A stretch of DNA of 64,000 nt from Erinaceus europaeus (Eukaryota; Chordata; Mammalia; Eulipotyphla; Erinaceidae): NCBI RefSeq assembly GCF_950295315.1, contig NW_026647284.1:1-64000 (forward strand), read 5' to 3'. Shown here piece by piece: positions 9,576 to 20,235 of the stretch. The position numbers and the translations under genes are program-made. The notes beneath the pieces are model-generated. The model did not search any database, had not been told where the DNA came from, and saw only the letters and a program-made list of their open reading frames with translations. Position 1 is the first letter of the stretch. Each line of letters starts with the position of its first letter.

Positions 9576-9690
9576 AAAATCTTTAATGCCTGGCACTGTG
9601 AGAGGACCCAGGCTTAGCCCATGGCACTACCAGAAGCCAGAGTTGAGTAGTGCTATGGTTTAAAATAATAATAATAAAATAATGATTATT
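9576..9690 (+). mobile_element. Diverged Type 4-like SINE fragment
   Basis: 'gaggacccaggcttagccca' and 'agccagagttgagtagtgct' resemble the second half of Type 4 SINEs, followed by an (AAT)n tail. The head is not recognisable. Confidence 0.4.
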
Positions 9691-9844
9691 AAAATTTAAA
9701 AAATTGATTTAAGGTAGATATGTCTACAATAAAGTATCTCCTTACTCTCCCTAAATGTCAGGAAAGTTAAGATGTATAGAGCAATATAATAACTGTCTGT
9801 CTTTGTTTCATCTATGAGTATTTTATTCTGAACAGTATATTGTT

Positions 9845-10140
9845 AGGAGTCAGGTGGTGGCGCACCTGGTTAAGTGCATGCATTACCATAGTTCAAGCCC
9901 TGGTCCCCACCTGCAGGGAGGTACTTCATGAATGGTGAAACAGGATTGCAGGTGTCTCTCTGTCTCTTCCTATCTCCCTCTCCCTCCCCACACAAATGGT
10001 GAAGCAGGTCTGCAGGTGTCTTATCTTTCTCTCCCCGTGTCTTCCCCTCCTCTCTCCATTTCTCTCTGTCCTATCCAACAACAATAACTACAATAAAAAG
10101 GGGGCAACAAAAGGGAATAAATAATTATTAAAAAGAGAAA
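9845..10140 (+). mobile_element. Chimeric SINE: Type 2 head joined to Type 1 tail
   Basis: The first half is Type 2 (gtcaggtggtggcgcacctg, 'gttcaagccctggtccccac', then a CT-rich body to about 9992). A second 'aaatggtgaagcaggtctgc' follows, with the Type 1 CT-rich body, ACAACAATAACTACAATAAA and GGGCAACAAAAGGGAATAAA. The gaagcaggt...caggtgtc motif therefore occurs twice. Confidence 0.85.
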
Positions 10141-10825
10141 AGAAATGAGGTGTTATCTACATAACTGAAGCAAAGATATGAAATTTAGCAATATAGACTA
10201 AAGTGATCTCTATTCCACTTTCTAATCAAATGAACTTGTTTCAGGAAAAACTGCCTTCAGGACACAATTGGTCAAATTAAAGCACACTGACAGAGCAAAT
10301 TTATCATTAGTGCTATGAGATCACGAGTTACATGTAGTAGTACAGTGTGGTTAGCCGGGTGCAACACTGCTTTGTTTAAAACACATCACAAAGGTGGAGA
10401 GACAGAGGAAGAACAAAGTGGGTGGAGATGGTCGAGTGCCCCAACAGATACCACTCTGTGTCCATCACAAGTATGACACTGGGGTACTGGCCAATATAAA
10501 TGAAGCTGGCCCTCTGCACTTGGTTCTAATGTCTTTTTTAATTGACAGCTTTTTTTTTTTGCCCATAAACTGGGTACATTAAAACAAATCAAGCGTTTTT
10601 ACTAATTAGATGCCATCACTGTACTCTCTAGTCATACTATGCTATGGCAAGGGGACACACTTAGGATGGACTTCTTAAAAAATATCAATTTACCTGTCAG
10701 TAAGTACCTTCTACTTACAATGTGTTAGAAAACATACTTGTTTAATTTGTCTATATAAACTCAACAAGCTTGAGCTTAGTAAGAGCCAGTTTCTCTCTGA
10801 ATAAACTCATTTATCCTAAGAAACT
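10141..10825. other. Intron 2 stretch, nothing recognised
   Basis: A/T-rich intronic sequence. I see no SINE head or B box, and the short open stretches show no known domain. Confidence 0.4.
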
Positions 10826-10829
10826 TTTT

Positions 10830-11092
10830 TGCAACCCCTTTTGTTGCCCTTGTTTTATTGTTGTTGTAGTTATTATTGTTGATGATGTTGTTGTTGGATA
10901 GTACAGAGAGAAATGGAGAGAGGAGGGGTAGACAGAGGGGGAGAAAAAGACACACCTGCAGATCTCCTTCACTGCCTGTGAAGCGACTCCTCTGCAGGTG
11001 GGGAGCCGGGGGACTGGAACCGGGATCCGCACGCCGGTCCTTGTGCTTTGCACCACGTGCGCTTAACCCGCAGCGCTAACTCCCGATCCCAG
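10830..11092 (-). mobile_element. Type 1 SINE without tail module
   Basis: Minus strand: head gggatcgggagttagcgctg, B box 'ccggttccagtcccccggct', CT-rich body and an ACAACAATAAAACAAGGGCAAC tail. Confidence 0.92.
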
Positions 11093-11129
11093 AAACTATT
11101 TTTGATTGCTCAAAATGATGGTTTGTTTT

Positions 11130-11640
11130 TTTTTCAGCTTTACTGAGGTACACTTTATATGTCACAAAATCCACTCATCCTAAGTGAACAAATAAGTAAG
11201 TCTAGCTAATTTATAGTCATGCAACAATGCCCGAGTATTTCATTATTCGGAAGTTCCTTTGTGTTTATTTACAGTTAACTATACTCTCACACCCAACTTT
11301 CAACAACTATATATGCTTTCTGTCTCAATTAATTTGCTTTTTATAAACATTTCCTCTAAGAGAGAATCATATAATACGTACCTTTCGTGCCTAGCTATTT
11401 CACTTAGCCCAATGTTTCTGGAGCCCACTCATGCTAACGTCTCAGTAGCTTGCTCCTTTCACTGCTGATTAAATGGATTTTGCTTCTTTATTCATCAGTG
11501 AATGAGTATTTGTACTGCTTGTGGTTCTGAGCTACCATGAATTATGAATGCTGCTATAAACAGTCCTTTACGTGGACATGTGCTTTCATTTTTGTCAGAA
11601 AGATACTTAGGAGGGAACTGCTTCTTTCCTTGATTTCAGA
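11130..11640 (-). mobile_element. Ancient L1 (L1M-type) 3' region, antisense
   Basis: 'cagctttactgaggtacact' and, further on, 'gaatgctgctataaacagtc', 'ggacatgtgctttcattttt' and 'gatacttaggagggaactgc' follow the order of the reverse complement of old mammalian L1 3' ends. It is well diverged and predates the lineage-specific repeats. Confidence 0.75.
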
Positions 11641-11803
11641 TGTGATTCAAAGAGACAAGTGATATGAAAAGTTACGTCTGGATAAATGAAGGGTTAGAGT
11701 GATATTATTCACTCAGTAAACAAATACACCAACCTATATTATCAATCATTATGAAAAGGGCTGGGGACAAAACTCAATAAAATGCTGACCCTGATACTAA
11801 ATA

Positions 11804-11918
11804 AGCATGGGAGATAGCGTGATGGTTACGCAAAACAACTCTCATGCCTGAGGCTCTAAGATCACAGGTTCAATCCCCTGCACCACCATAAGCCAAAGCT
11901 GAGCAGTGCTTCAGTGAA
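11804..11918 (+). mobile_element. Type 4 SINE
   Basis: gggagatagcgtgatggtta head, 'tcatgcctgaggctctaaga', B box 'acaggttcaatcccctgcac', and the 'gccaaagctgagcagtgctt' end. Confidence 0.85.
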
Positions 11919-12427
11919 AGAAAAAAAGTGTAGTTTAATGGGGAGTATTACTTTTGTATTAAGAAGGCCACAATAAGTCAGAGTTCCTAAAAGTTAGGGT
12001 ATGGTGAACAAGAAACTAAGCAAGGACACTGAACTGAAAGAGCACCCAGATACTAATTTTGCCATATGATCACATACTGACAAGAGATTATGGACACACA
12101 GTTATGACTAAACTGTCTTGGTGACTACACAATTTTTATTTATCATTCTTGAGAGATTTGAAGGCAAAGTTAAATGGCATCAAAGGGAATATAACTCCTA
12201 CTTAATATCTGTAACAGTTTTAATATCTACTCATCAATTCTTTGAACTCAAGAGGAACCTCCAATCCATTCAACCTTTTTTACTGCTGCTTATTCTTTCA
12301 TATCCTATTTCCTTTCAGATCCATCCTAAAAGTAAATACAGTTCACCAGCATTGTTACTCCTTCCCCCTCTCCCCCTCTATTATAACTGTCTGATAAAAT
12401 CCACAATAGAAGAAAGTATGCAGATGC

Positions 12428-12560
12428 GGAGCCAGGTGGTGGCACACCCAGCAGAGAACACCTATCACAGCACACCAAGAGCCAGGTTCAAGCCCCCAGT
12501 CCTCCCCCTGCAGATAGCAAGCTTCACCAACAGTGGAGTAGTGCTGCAGGAGTCTCAGTG
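12428..12560 (+). mobile_element. Type 2 SINE, 3'-truncated
   Basis: gagccaggtggtggcacacc head, B box 'ccaggttcaagcccccagtc', then 'gctgcaggagtctcagtg'. The CT-rich body and tail are missing. Confidence 0.75.
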
Positions 12561-12660
12561 AATAAAGTGTTGGATTCTCAAATATGAGGTTTCAAGTTCA
12601 AGCCTCAGCATCACATCTGCCAGAGCAACACTCTAGTTGTCTTTCTCTCAAAGCAGCAAA
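12561..12660 (+). mobile_element. Type 3 SINE fragment
   Basis: 'aataaagtgttggattctca', B box 'tttcaagttcaagcctcagc' and 'gccagagcaacactctagtt' follow the order of Type 3 copies. It abuts the preceding Type 2 fragment. Confidence 0.6.
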
Positions 12661-13679
12661 CAGGCATGCATGTGCTGACTTGATTTCAACCTGAATATCA
12701 TTAACCAAAAAACTAAGAATCTGCATGACTTCCTCTCCACTGCCAGTTAACACGTCCGCTCTCCTCCATGATGATTCTGCCCCTCCTCAAACACCTGATA
12801 TTTCTTCTTCATATTCACTCAGCTTAGTGCCAGCTTGAACTCTTCATTTACATGTAATATAGATCATTCAACATCTCCGTGCAGATTTCAAGAAAAGCTA
12901 TTAAACACAACAGATTTAATAGTGAACTTCTGAATATCATTCCTTCTGTTACACCCATACCAAACTTATTTCTCATTTCCTTATCCCCAATAAATTCTGA
13001 TGTTTTTTTTTTCACGTCCAAAATCCCAGGGTCTTAATTTCTCATTGTCTCAGACATCTCACATCCAATGTCTGAGCAAATATTATAGACTCTAGCTTCA
13101 AAATATGAATACCAAGGATACCAAGAATAGAAACTCCTTGTGGCTCAACCTTCAAAATAATCTAAACTACAAATGTTTTTCATCTAACCACCCTGGTCTA
13201 CGTCAGTATCAGTTCTCATCCCAGTGACTGCAAATCACCTAGTCTGCCTGCTTTCACCTAACCAATCAAATACAACGATTAATGGTATATGGCTTCACTC
13301 CTGCACGAGTCTCCTTCAACGACAGCTCAACTCAGTCACAGGCTTGGCCAGAGCACTTAGGGCCGTCTAGAATGCCCTGATATCCCTACCTTACAAGCAC
13401 TCAGACCCCACAAGCACATGTGCAAGCTTTCTTCCCCCTGCACCAGAGCAGTGCACAGCTGACTTAATGGACTTAATGGGAGGGGGCACACCTGAACCCA
13501 GGACTTTGGCGTCTCAGGCGGGGAAGTCCTTCCTATCTCCCCACACCTCACAATCATTCTGTCCACCCAGAACCTCTACTCCCTGTTCCCTGAAGATGTC
13601 AGGCATATTTGGAACTGTTTATCAGCACCAAATGCTCTTGCTTCAACTCACCTCACTTTTTCATATCTTTAAAATCTCT

Positions 13680-13965
13680 GGGAGTCAGGTAGTAGCAAAG
13701 TGGCTTTAGCGCACATGGCACAAAGCACAAGGACTGGCGTAAAGATCCCGGTTCGAACCCCCAGCACTCCACCTGCAGGGGGGTCCTTTCACAGGCGGTG
13801 AAGCAGGTCTGCAGATGTCTCTCTTACTCTCCCCCTCTGTCTTCCCCATCTCTCTCTATTTCTCTCTGTCCTATCTAACAACAATGACATCAATAACAAT
13901 AACTAAAACAACAATGAAAAACAACAAGGGCAACAAAAGGGAAAATAAATAAGTATTTAAAAAAT
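13680..13965 (+). mobile_element. Type 1 SINE without tail module
   Basis: Head gggagtcaggtagtagcaaa, B box 'cccggttcgaacccccagca', CT-rich body, and an AACAACAATGACATCAATAAC tail ending AAATAAATAAGT. Confidence 0.92.
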
Positions 13966-13997
13966 CTCTATCTTAATTTAAAAAAAAATATCTTCAG

Positions 13998-14115
13998 ACT
14001 GGGGAGGAAATTCAAGGTGTTAGGGGCATAGGGTCTGCGTAGGTGTGGACTTAGTTCAATCCTTAGCGCCACCAGAAATCAGAGTTAAGCAGTGTTTCGG
14101 TGTTAGCTTTCACAC
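13998..14115 (+). mobile_element. Type 4-like SINE, diverged
   Basis: 'actggggaggaaattcaagg', B-box-like 'cttagttcaatccttagcgc' and 'cagagttaagcagtgtttcg'. Confidence 0.5.
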
Positions 14116-14149
14116 ACAAAAATAAACAACCGAATAACACTTTTATTTT

Positions 14150-14357
14150 ATTTTATTTTAAAGATATTATTTCCAGAATAGAGAGATCAAGAGGGAAGAA
14201 GACTGAGGGCAGGAGAGAGGCAGGGTACCTGCAGCACTGCTTCACCACTCACACTCAGGAAGCTTTGGGCATGCAGGCGGGCACTGGGCGCTCGACCCTG
14301 GTCCTCCCACATTATAACACGTGCACTCCACTGGGTGCACCACTCCCCCGCCCCCAA
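14150..14357 (-). mobile_element. Type 2 SINE
   Basis: Minus strand: head gggggagtggtgcacccagt, B box 'ccagggtcgagcgcccagtg', CT-rich body, and a TAAAATAAAATAAAA tail. It interrupts the L2 remnant. Confidence 0.8.
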
Positions 14358-14414
14358 TCAATCTCTCTGTCTCTGCCTCCACACGTGCCCCTGCAATCAG
14401 TCTTCTTTCTTTTC

Positions 14415-14605
14415 CCCTTCAGGGTTGTCGCTGGGGCTCAGTGCCTGCAGTACGAATCCACTGCTCCTGGAGGCCATTTTTTTTGCATTTTTGTTGTCCT
14501 TGTTGTTGTTATTGTTATTGCTGTTGGATAGAACTGAGAGAAATCGAGACAGGAGGGGAGCCAGAGGCTCAAACTTAACTCGCTGCTGCTACTGCCTAGC
14601 CCTCA
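14415..14605 (-). mobile_element. Type 1 SINE with tail module, internally deleted
   Basis: Minus strand: 'gagggctaggcagtagcagc', a short deleted middle, 'cagttctatccaacagcaat', an ACAACAAGGACAAC tail, then the 60-nt module (about 14415-14474). Confidence 0.8.
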
Positions 14606-14884
14606 CAACCCATCTTTTTTAACAAAAACGTCTGCACTAATGCTTCCTCCTCAGTGAAGCCTCCCCTGCTCATCTGTAAGTCACCATCACCCCACTATCT
14701 ACCCTGCTGTCCTTCTCAGAACTCACCTTCACCTGGTGTTATGCTCCTGTTCTTTCAAATATCTCTACCTAACAGGACGTAAGGTCCGTAAGGGCAGTGA
14801 TGTGATGTGTGCCACGCTGGATACTCCCTCCCAGAAGAGGTCTAGGGTCACAGAGGCACTCAGTAAATGCTTTAAATGTAAAAA

Positions 14885-15010
14885 ATGAGAGGTAGCGTGT
14901 TAGGTAGAGTGTCTGCATTGCCATGGCTATGACTCAGGTTCGAGCTCCAGCACTACAAGGCAAGTACTATGGTGGCAAAGAAAGCTTCAGTGCTGTGATG
15001 TCTCTTTCTC
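14885..15010 (+). mobile_element. Diverged tRNA-like SINE
   Basis: 'gagaggtagcgtgttaggta', B box 'ctcaggttcgagctccagca' and 'agcttcagtgctgtgatgtc'. Confidence 0.45.
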
Positions 15011-15316
15011 TCCTTATGGAAATGAAAAGAAAAAACAAAGCGGCCCAGAACGGTTTCACTGCCCAAGGCCCCAGTCCTACCCAAACTAAACAAATAAATG
15101 GAGGGGGCTATGGCAACACATACAGGCTAATACCTAAAGATGGGCTTGAGAAAGAATTAGACATCTCTCTAGTGAAAGAATATAGGGGCCTGCTATATGC
15201 CCAGATTCAAGTCTGGCACCTACCACATTCAAGAAAACTTCAGAGAGAGGGGGGGGGGGGGGAGAGGTGTACATGTACAGGAGGACTAAAAAAAACTGAA
15301 GGGTATCTGTGAGGCT

Positions 15317-16315
15317 TTTTTTTTTTTTTCTTTTTTTCCTTTTTTCTCCTTTCTCCAACTCTACTCCATCCCAGTCCATCCCAGGCCATGAAGACAGGGG
15401 CTCAAGTCTGAGGAACCTGCAGATGCTACCACGAGGCCAACCTGACTGTCCTGGGCAGACGCCCTCACCAGTGTGTCCCGGAACCTCCCCTCCCCAGAGC
15501 CCTGCCCCACTAGGGACAGACAGAAACAGGCTGGGGGTGTGGATCCACGTGGCAACATTCATGTCCAGTGGAGAAGCAACGACAGAAGCCAGACCTCCCA
15601 CCTTCTGCTCCCCAAGAGAATCTCGGTCCAGACTCTCAGAGAGGGAGAAATGTTAGGGGAAGATGACCAGAGGGCTCTGAACTCCAATTTCATGGGGACC
15701 TGGAGAGAGAAGACAGAAGGAAGGAAGGGCATGCACAAGTGGCAACAGGTGTAGGTGTGACCTAGAGGAAGAGGAAGAGGAGGCAGGACCATAGGGAAAA
15801 GGGGGGGGCAAGTTCAGGGGCCAGGGTGGTGGTGTACCTGGTCAAGCACACCTAGTACTATGCACAGGACCCAGGCTTGAGCCCATGCTACCCACCTGCA
15901 GCTCCCAGAAGGCTTCACGAGGGATAAAACAGGTCTGCAGGTGTCTCTCTTTCCCTCCCTATCCTGCTCCTCCCTCTCAATTTCTCTCTGTCCTATACAA
16001 TGAAAAGAAAACAAACAAAACAAAGAAATAAAGGAAGGGGAAAAAAAAAAAAAGGGAGGTTTGTAGTGCTGGTACTGAGTCCCAGTGATAACCCTGGAGA
16101 CAAAAAAAAAAAATTAAAAACGGGCAAATATATATACAAGTAGTTATAGAAATAACAGTCAACCCATATCTGTGACCTTGGAAGAACTACAGCAGTTTCC
16201 CATGGAAGGAATGGGACATAGAATTCTGGGGGTGGGAGCGGCATGGAATTATACTACTGTTATCTCCTAATTTTGTAAATCAATTTTAAATCACTAATAA
16301 AATAAAATTTAAAAA
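15317..16315 (+). mobile_element. Unclassified A-tailed repeat, family X, 3' part
   Basis: This is one of several paralogous copies, compared by eye with 16800-18715 and with the minus-strand copies at 42955 and 45930. Shared landmarks are 'tgtcctgggcagac', 'agaagcaacgacagaagcca', 'gggagaaatgttaggggaag', and a 3' end of 'attctgggggtgggag' followed by 'aaatcactaataaaataaaa'. A SINE (15817-16115) interrupts it. It holds no credible ORF. An A/T-rich end suggests a retroposon, but the class is unknown to me. Confidence 0.6.
15817..16115 (+). mobile_element. SINE (Type 2-like head) with degenerate tail module
   Basis: Head ggggccagggtggtggtgta, B-box-like 'ccaggcttgagcccatgcta', CT-rich body, 'tctctgtcctatacaatg', an AAACAAACAAAACAAAG tail, then a degraded module ending 'ataaccctggagac' and an A run. 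Confidence 0.85.
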
Positions 16316-16339
16316 TGCAATTACCTATAGTTCCCCACA

Positions 16340-16650
16340 CTTAGTCTATTCTACAGCCGAGAGTGGGGATTTTCAGTATACTTACTAGCTATATATCCTT
16401 GGCTAAAGACCATTTGCGTATATATTAAAATAGTTTTAAGTCAAGCTAAATATTAGGAAAAAGAACAAGCACTTGAGACATCTGTTAATTATTCTATTAT
16501 ACTTTCTTTTGCTGTTTTTTATTTTGGATTTTGGCAAGTAACTTAACAGAAGCAAGAACAGACGTATGTGAAAAGGGATGTTAAGGCTGGCTAAAATTAG
16601 TCTATCTTGTGCTTAAAGCTTCATCTTAACTTTTAGCTTTAGAAAGAAAA
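16340..16650. other. Intron 2 spacer, nothing recognised
   Basis: A/T-rich sequence between two family X blocks. It could be a diverged 5' part of the next copy. Confidence 0.35.
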
Positions 16651-16654
16651 AACA

Positions 16655-16785
16655 AAGACTGGAGTAGGGCACCGGGTAGGATGGGACACAGTCTTTTGTT
16701 GGTGGGAATGGTGTTTATGTACACTCCTATTAATTTGTAGTCATATAAACCACTATTTAATTAATATGAGAGGGAAAAAATTGAT
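16655..16785 (+). mobile_element. Family X 3' end, diverged
   Basis: 'gtaggatgggacacagtctt', 'gttggtgggaatggtgttta' and 'aaaccactatttaattaat' follow the same order as the family X 3' terminus. Confidence 0.5.
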
Positions 16786-16799
16786 TGTATGTCTCAAAG

Positions 16800-18715
16800 T
16801 TTTGAAAGCACAGACTGAGTCTTTTTAATACATAGGCTGAGTCTTTGATATGCTGACTCTCTCAAAAGCCTAGACCAGGAAGAACAGAAGTAACCAGTGG
16901 CACAGCTATACACAAATAATGTCAAAGGTAAATTATGGTGATGTTGGGTATTATACAGCAAATCCTAACAAAGGGATTTTCCAAAGTTAACCCAATTACC
17001 AAATAATGGGATGATAACAATAACTATCTATTATCTTCTTGAACCCTAAGACAGCAGGAACCTCACATTTCCATTATAGAGCCTATATTCCCCCAGTCCT
17101 GGAACCTCTAGGGTGGGGCCCACTTCCTGCATGCTTCTCTCAATTTATACCAAATGATATTGCATCCGCTGATCCCAACCTAATGAACGCAACAAGTACC
17201 ACCTCAGCATGCTTAACTTCAGACTGTGTCCAGAGATGTCAGGCGTGGAATGTCAACCCCTTAGCCTCATTACTCGGTGAGACCTTTCCTTTCATAGGCT
17301 TCTCTAATCCCATTCTAGGTGGTTCACTTCCTAACAAAGTCCCAAAACCTAGATATAGACCAGGTCCAATGAGATAGAGCATATGTTCACACGTATCCAT
17401 AAACTAGGGCAAAATATATACCTGAAAGCAAAAGTACACAATAGTCTGCAGTGAGTCAGTATAAAGTTCCTAATGAAATAGTGTCTAACTAGACTTAGAT
17501 ACCCTCCTCACTTACTTCCTATTACAGTTCTCTCACTCCAAAGCTAACCTTAGCAAAGCAAGGACTGCAAAGCTGAATAAGGGCAAGAGACTGGCATACT
17601 TTAATGATGACTCTTTAGTCACTATCAGGCCACCCCATCAAGCTGGGGCCCTTTTTGGGGAGTCCCGAGATTCCCAAACAGACATGATGGGCCTAGACCG
17701 CAAATAAATCCCTCTCTCCATTGTTACAGGTCATCTCTATCAGGAAAAACAAAATAGACCCCTTTGTAGGTCCCACATAGGACATTGCCCTCAACTTGGA
17801 TCAATAACGGTAGAGAATGTTCCATCCTCCGAAGAGAGGCTGGACAGCATACTCTATGCTACACCTGAGGAAGATGGGTCGATATTGGAGCAGCTTGGAA
17901 TGTTCCTACTCATGACCACAGACTGTGAGCTCAGATCTACAGGGATGCAGAGGTCACATAGGCTCCTAAGCTGAATATGGGCCCCAGATCACATCAAATC
18001 CATGGGGTTTACAGTTAACAATATTTATACCCCTTCCCCATATTAGGGAGCTACTCTCTTCCCTGATACAGCTTTCTGTCCCTTTCCAGCCATAACATCA
18101 CATCCCCAGACAATAACTTGGATCCACCTACATATCAGATTTCAGGCTCAGGGGAAAAAAAAAAAAAAAACAAAACTAGTATAGCTACAGGTCCTTTGGA
18201 ATATAACTAAAATATGCCTACTAGCTATCTACAAAATGGAAGACACTCCCCCCCAACACTTCATCTGCACTATTCCAGCCTTTAGGTCCATGATTGCTCA
18301 ACAATTTGTTTGGCTTTGTATGTTAACTCTCTTTTCAGCCACCAGGTTCCAGATGCTAGCATGATGCTGACCAGACTTTCCTGGACAGACAACCCCACCA
18401 ATGTGTCCTGGAGCTCTGATTCCCCAGAGCCCTTCCCCATTAGGCAAAGAGACAGACAGCCTGGGAGTATGGATCGACCTGTCAACGCCCATGTTCAGCA
18501 GGGAAGCAATTACAGAAGCCAGACCTTCCACCTTCTGCATCCCACAATGACCTTGGGTCCATATTCCCAGAGGGACAGAGAATGGGAAAGCTATCAGGGG
18601 AGGGGATGGGATATGGAGATCTGAGGGTGGGAACTGTGTGGAGTTGTGCCCCTCTTATCCTATGGTTTTGTTAATGTCTCTTTTAAATAATTTTAAAAAA
18701 TGAAATTTCTTTTAA
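16800..18715 (+). mobile_element. Family X, longest copy in window (about 1.9 kb)
   Basis: It aligns by eye, in the same order, with the reverse complements of 42955-44752 and 45930-47350: 'cctagaccgcaaataaatcc', 'gaggaagatgggtcgatatt', 'ggtcacataggctcctaagc', 'ccccagacaataacttggat' and 'tggacagacaaccccaccaa'. The end is 'gggtgggaactgtgtggagt', 'cccctcttatcctatggttt', then an A-rich tail. The longest open stretch (about 112 codons at 17039) looks like no known protein. The copy appears non-autonomous and its class is unresolved. Confidence 0.6.
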
Positions 18716-18984
18716 AAAAAAGAAAAAGAAAAAGAGAGATAGAGGAAAGGGAAAAAAACAGTTATTGCAAGAACTAGTTTCTAGCTAGGCGTGCCCTTCT
18801 GGAAGAACTGAGCAAAGATCACTTTTCCCTTTTTCTCCTCTCGACGTAACAAAGGGTATCTTGACGAAAAGTTGAATACTTAGAAATGTCATCTACAGCC
18901 AATCTTAATTCTTTCTCCAAAACTTTCCTTCTTCCCTGCTTTTGTCATCAGATTAAAAGACGCGGGGGTGGGGGGGGAGAGCGT

Positions 18985-19095
18985 GGCAGGGAGGTAGTAT
19001 AGTGGTTACGCACCAAACTTTCATGCCTGAGGCCCCAAATTCCCAGGTTTAATCCCTAGCACCACCATAGGCCAGAATTGAGCAAGGTTATGGTA
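18985..19095 (+). mobile_element. Type 4 SINE
   Basis: gggaggtagtatagtggtta head, 'catgcctgaggccccaaatt', B box 'ccaggtttaatccctagcac', and 'ggccagaattgagcaaggtt'. Confidence 0.8.
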
Positions 19096-19334
19096 AAATA
19101 GAAATATTAATTATTTACTAACTAATTAGTTAATTTAAAAAAAAAAAGGACATGAATTAGGTTAACAGTTCTTGCTCCCAAATTGTTAAAATCTAAGACC
19201 CAAATAAACAATCATATTTTATTTCATCTGGCATGAAAAAAAAAGTATGATACCAAGCTTAAAATACTTGAAAGGATAACAGGCTAAAAGACTGAAGGCT
19301 CCTTCAAAGAAATGACCAAAAAAACCAGACCAGC

Positions 19335-19485
19335 GGGTGGGTACAGGCGCTGGTATAGCCCTTAGCTCACCAGACATTCACGGTCTACTGGAGGTCCCAG
19401 ATTCAAGCCCCAGCATAACCATAAATGAAAGCTGAGCAGGGCTCTGGTGTCTCTCTCTCCCATCAAAATAGACAAATCTTTAAAA
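19335..19485 (+). mobile_element. Diverged tRNA-like SINE
   Basis: B-box-like 'ccagattcaagccccagcat', 'aaagctgagcagggctctgg', 'gtctctctctcccatcaaaa'. It is a mixture of Type 3 and Type 4 features. Confidence 0.55.
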
Positions 19486-19514
19486 AGTAATAATCAGGAT
19501 GTGATTAGGTATTG

Positions 19515-20048
19515 CTGACTCCCTTTATTCATGTACTTAAACAGAGACAGAGAGAAATTGAGAGGGAGAGAGAGACACCTGCAATACCATTCATTTCACC
19601 ACTCGTGAAGCTTCCTACCCTGCAGGTGAGGACCAGGAGCTTGAACTTGGTTCCTGGGGGCCAGGCGGTAGCGCAGTGGGTTAAATACACGTGGTGTGAA
19701 GCACAAGAATCGGCCTAAGGATCCTGGTTCGAGCCTCCAGCTCCCTACCTGTAGGGGAGTCGCTCCACATGCGGTGAAGCAGGTCTGCAAGTGTCTTTCT
19801 CTCCCCCTCTCTGTCTTCCCCATCTCTCTCCATTTCTCTCTGTCCTATCCACCAATAACAACAATAAAGATGACAACAACAACAAGGGCAACAAAATGGG
19901 AAAAATGGCCTCCAGGAGCAGTGGATTCATAGTGCAGGCACTGAGCCCCAGCGATCACCCTGGAGGCAAAAAATAAAAATAAAAATAAATGAACTTGGTC
20001 CCTGTGCACCGTAAGCTGTGTACTCAACCAGCTATGCCGCCTCCTGGC
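19515..20048 (-). mobile_element. Type 2 SINE split by a nested Type 1 SINE
   Basis: The body and B-box side lie at 19515-19656 and the head at 19990-20048. Between them sits the Type 1 element at 19657-19989, flanked by the duplicated 15-mer tgaacttggttcctg / tgaacttggtccctg (19642-19656 and 19990-20004), which is part of the host SINE. Confidence 0.9.
19657..19989 (+). mobile_element. Type 1 SINE with tail module, nested
   Basis: Head ggccaggcggtagcgcagtg, B box 'ctggttcgagcctccagctc', CT-rich body, an ACAACAATAAAGATGACAAC tail, the 60-nt module at 19908-19967, then an AAATAAAAATAAAAAT end. A 15-bp TSD with one mismatch fixes its limits. Confidence 0.95.
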
Positions 20049-20221
20049 ATCAGCAACGACCTCTGTCATTATGAAGGGCATCTGAGTCACTCACCACTAC
20101 AGCCAAAGGCACTGGCTACCAACTGAAAGACAGCTAAGAAAAACTAACACAAACTCAGCAAAAATGAAGACAATATAAAATAAAAAATGCCAGAAATACA
20201 TGCACTCGGGGAGTATGTTGT

Positions 20222-20235
20222 AAAGTCCCAGTCTA
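20222..20235 (+). repeat. TSD of the SINE at 20236, left copy
   Basis: aaagtcccagtcta occurs here and at 20636-20649. Confidence 0.88.

Larger units (their letters stand above)
12690..14880 (+). mobile_element. Ancient L2 LINE 3' region, broken by four SINEs
   Basis: The last part (about 14640-14880) is clearly L2-like: 'cctcctcagtgaagcctccc', 'aacaggacgtaaggtccgta', 'agggcagtgatgtg', and the final 'ggcactcagtaaatgctt'. The upstream part (12690-13670) shows weak order-preserving similarity to the L2 segment rich in short Pro/Ser-coding CT tracts. Insertions at about 13680, 13998, 14150 and 14415 split it. Upstream confidence is lower. Confidence 0.6.

Noticed and set aside
17039..17377. 112-codon open frame in family X
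   Set aside because: It is not preserved in the other long copies and has no domain; most likely a chance frame.
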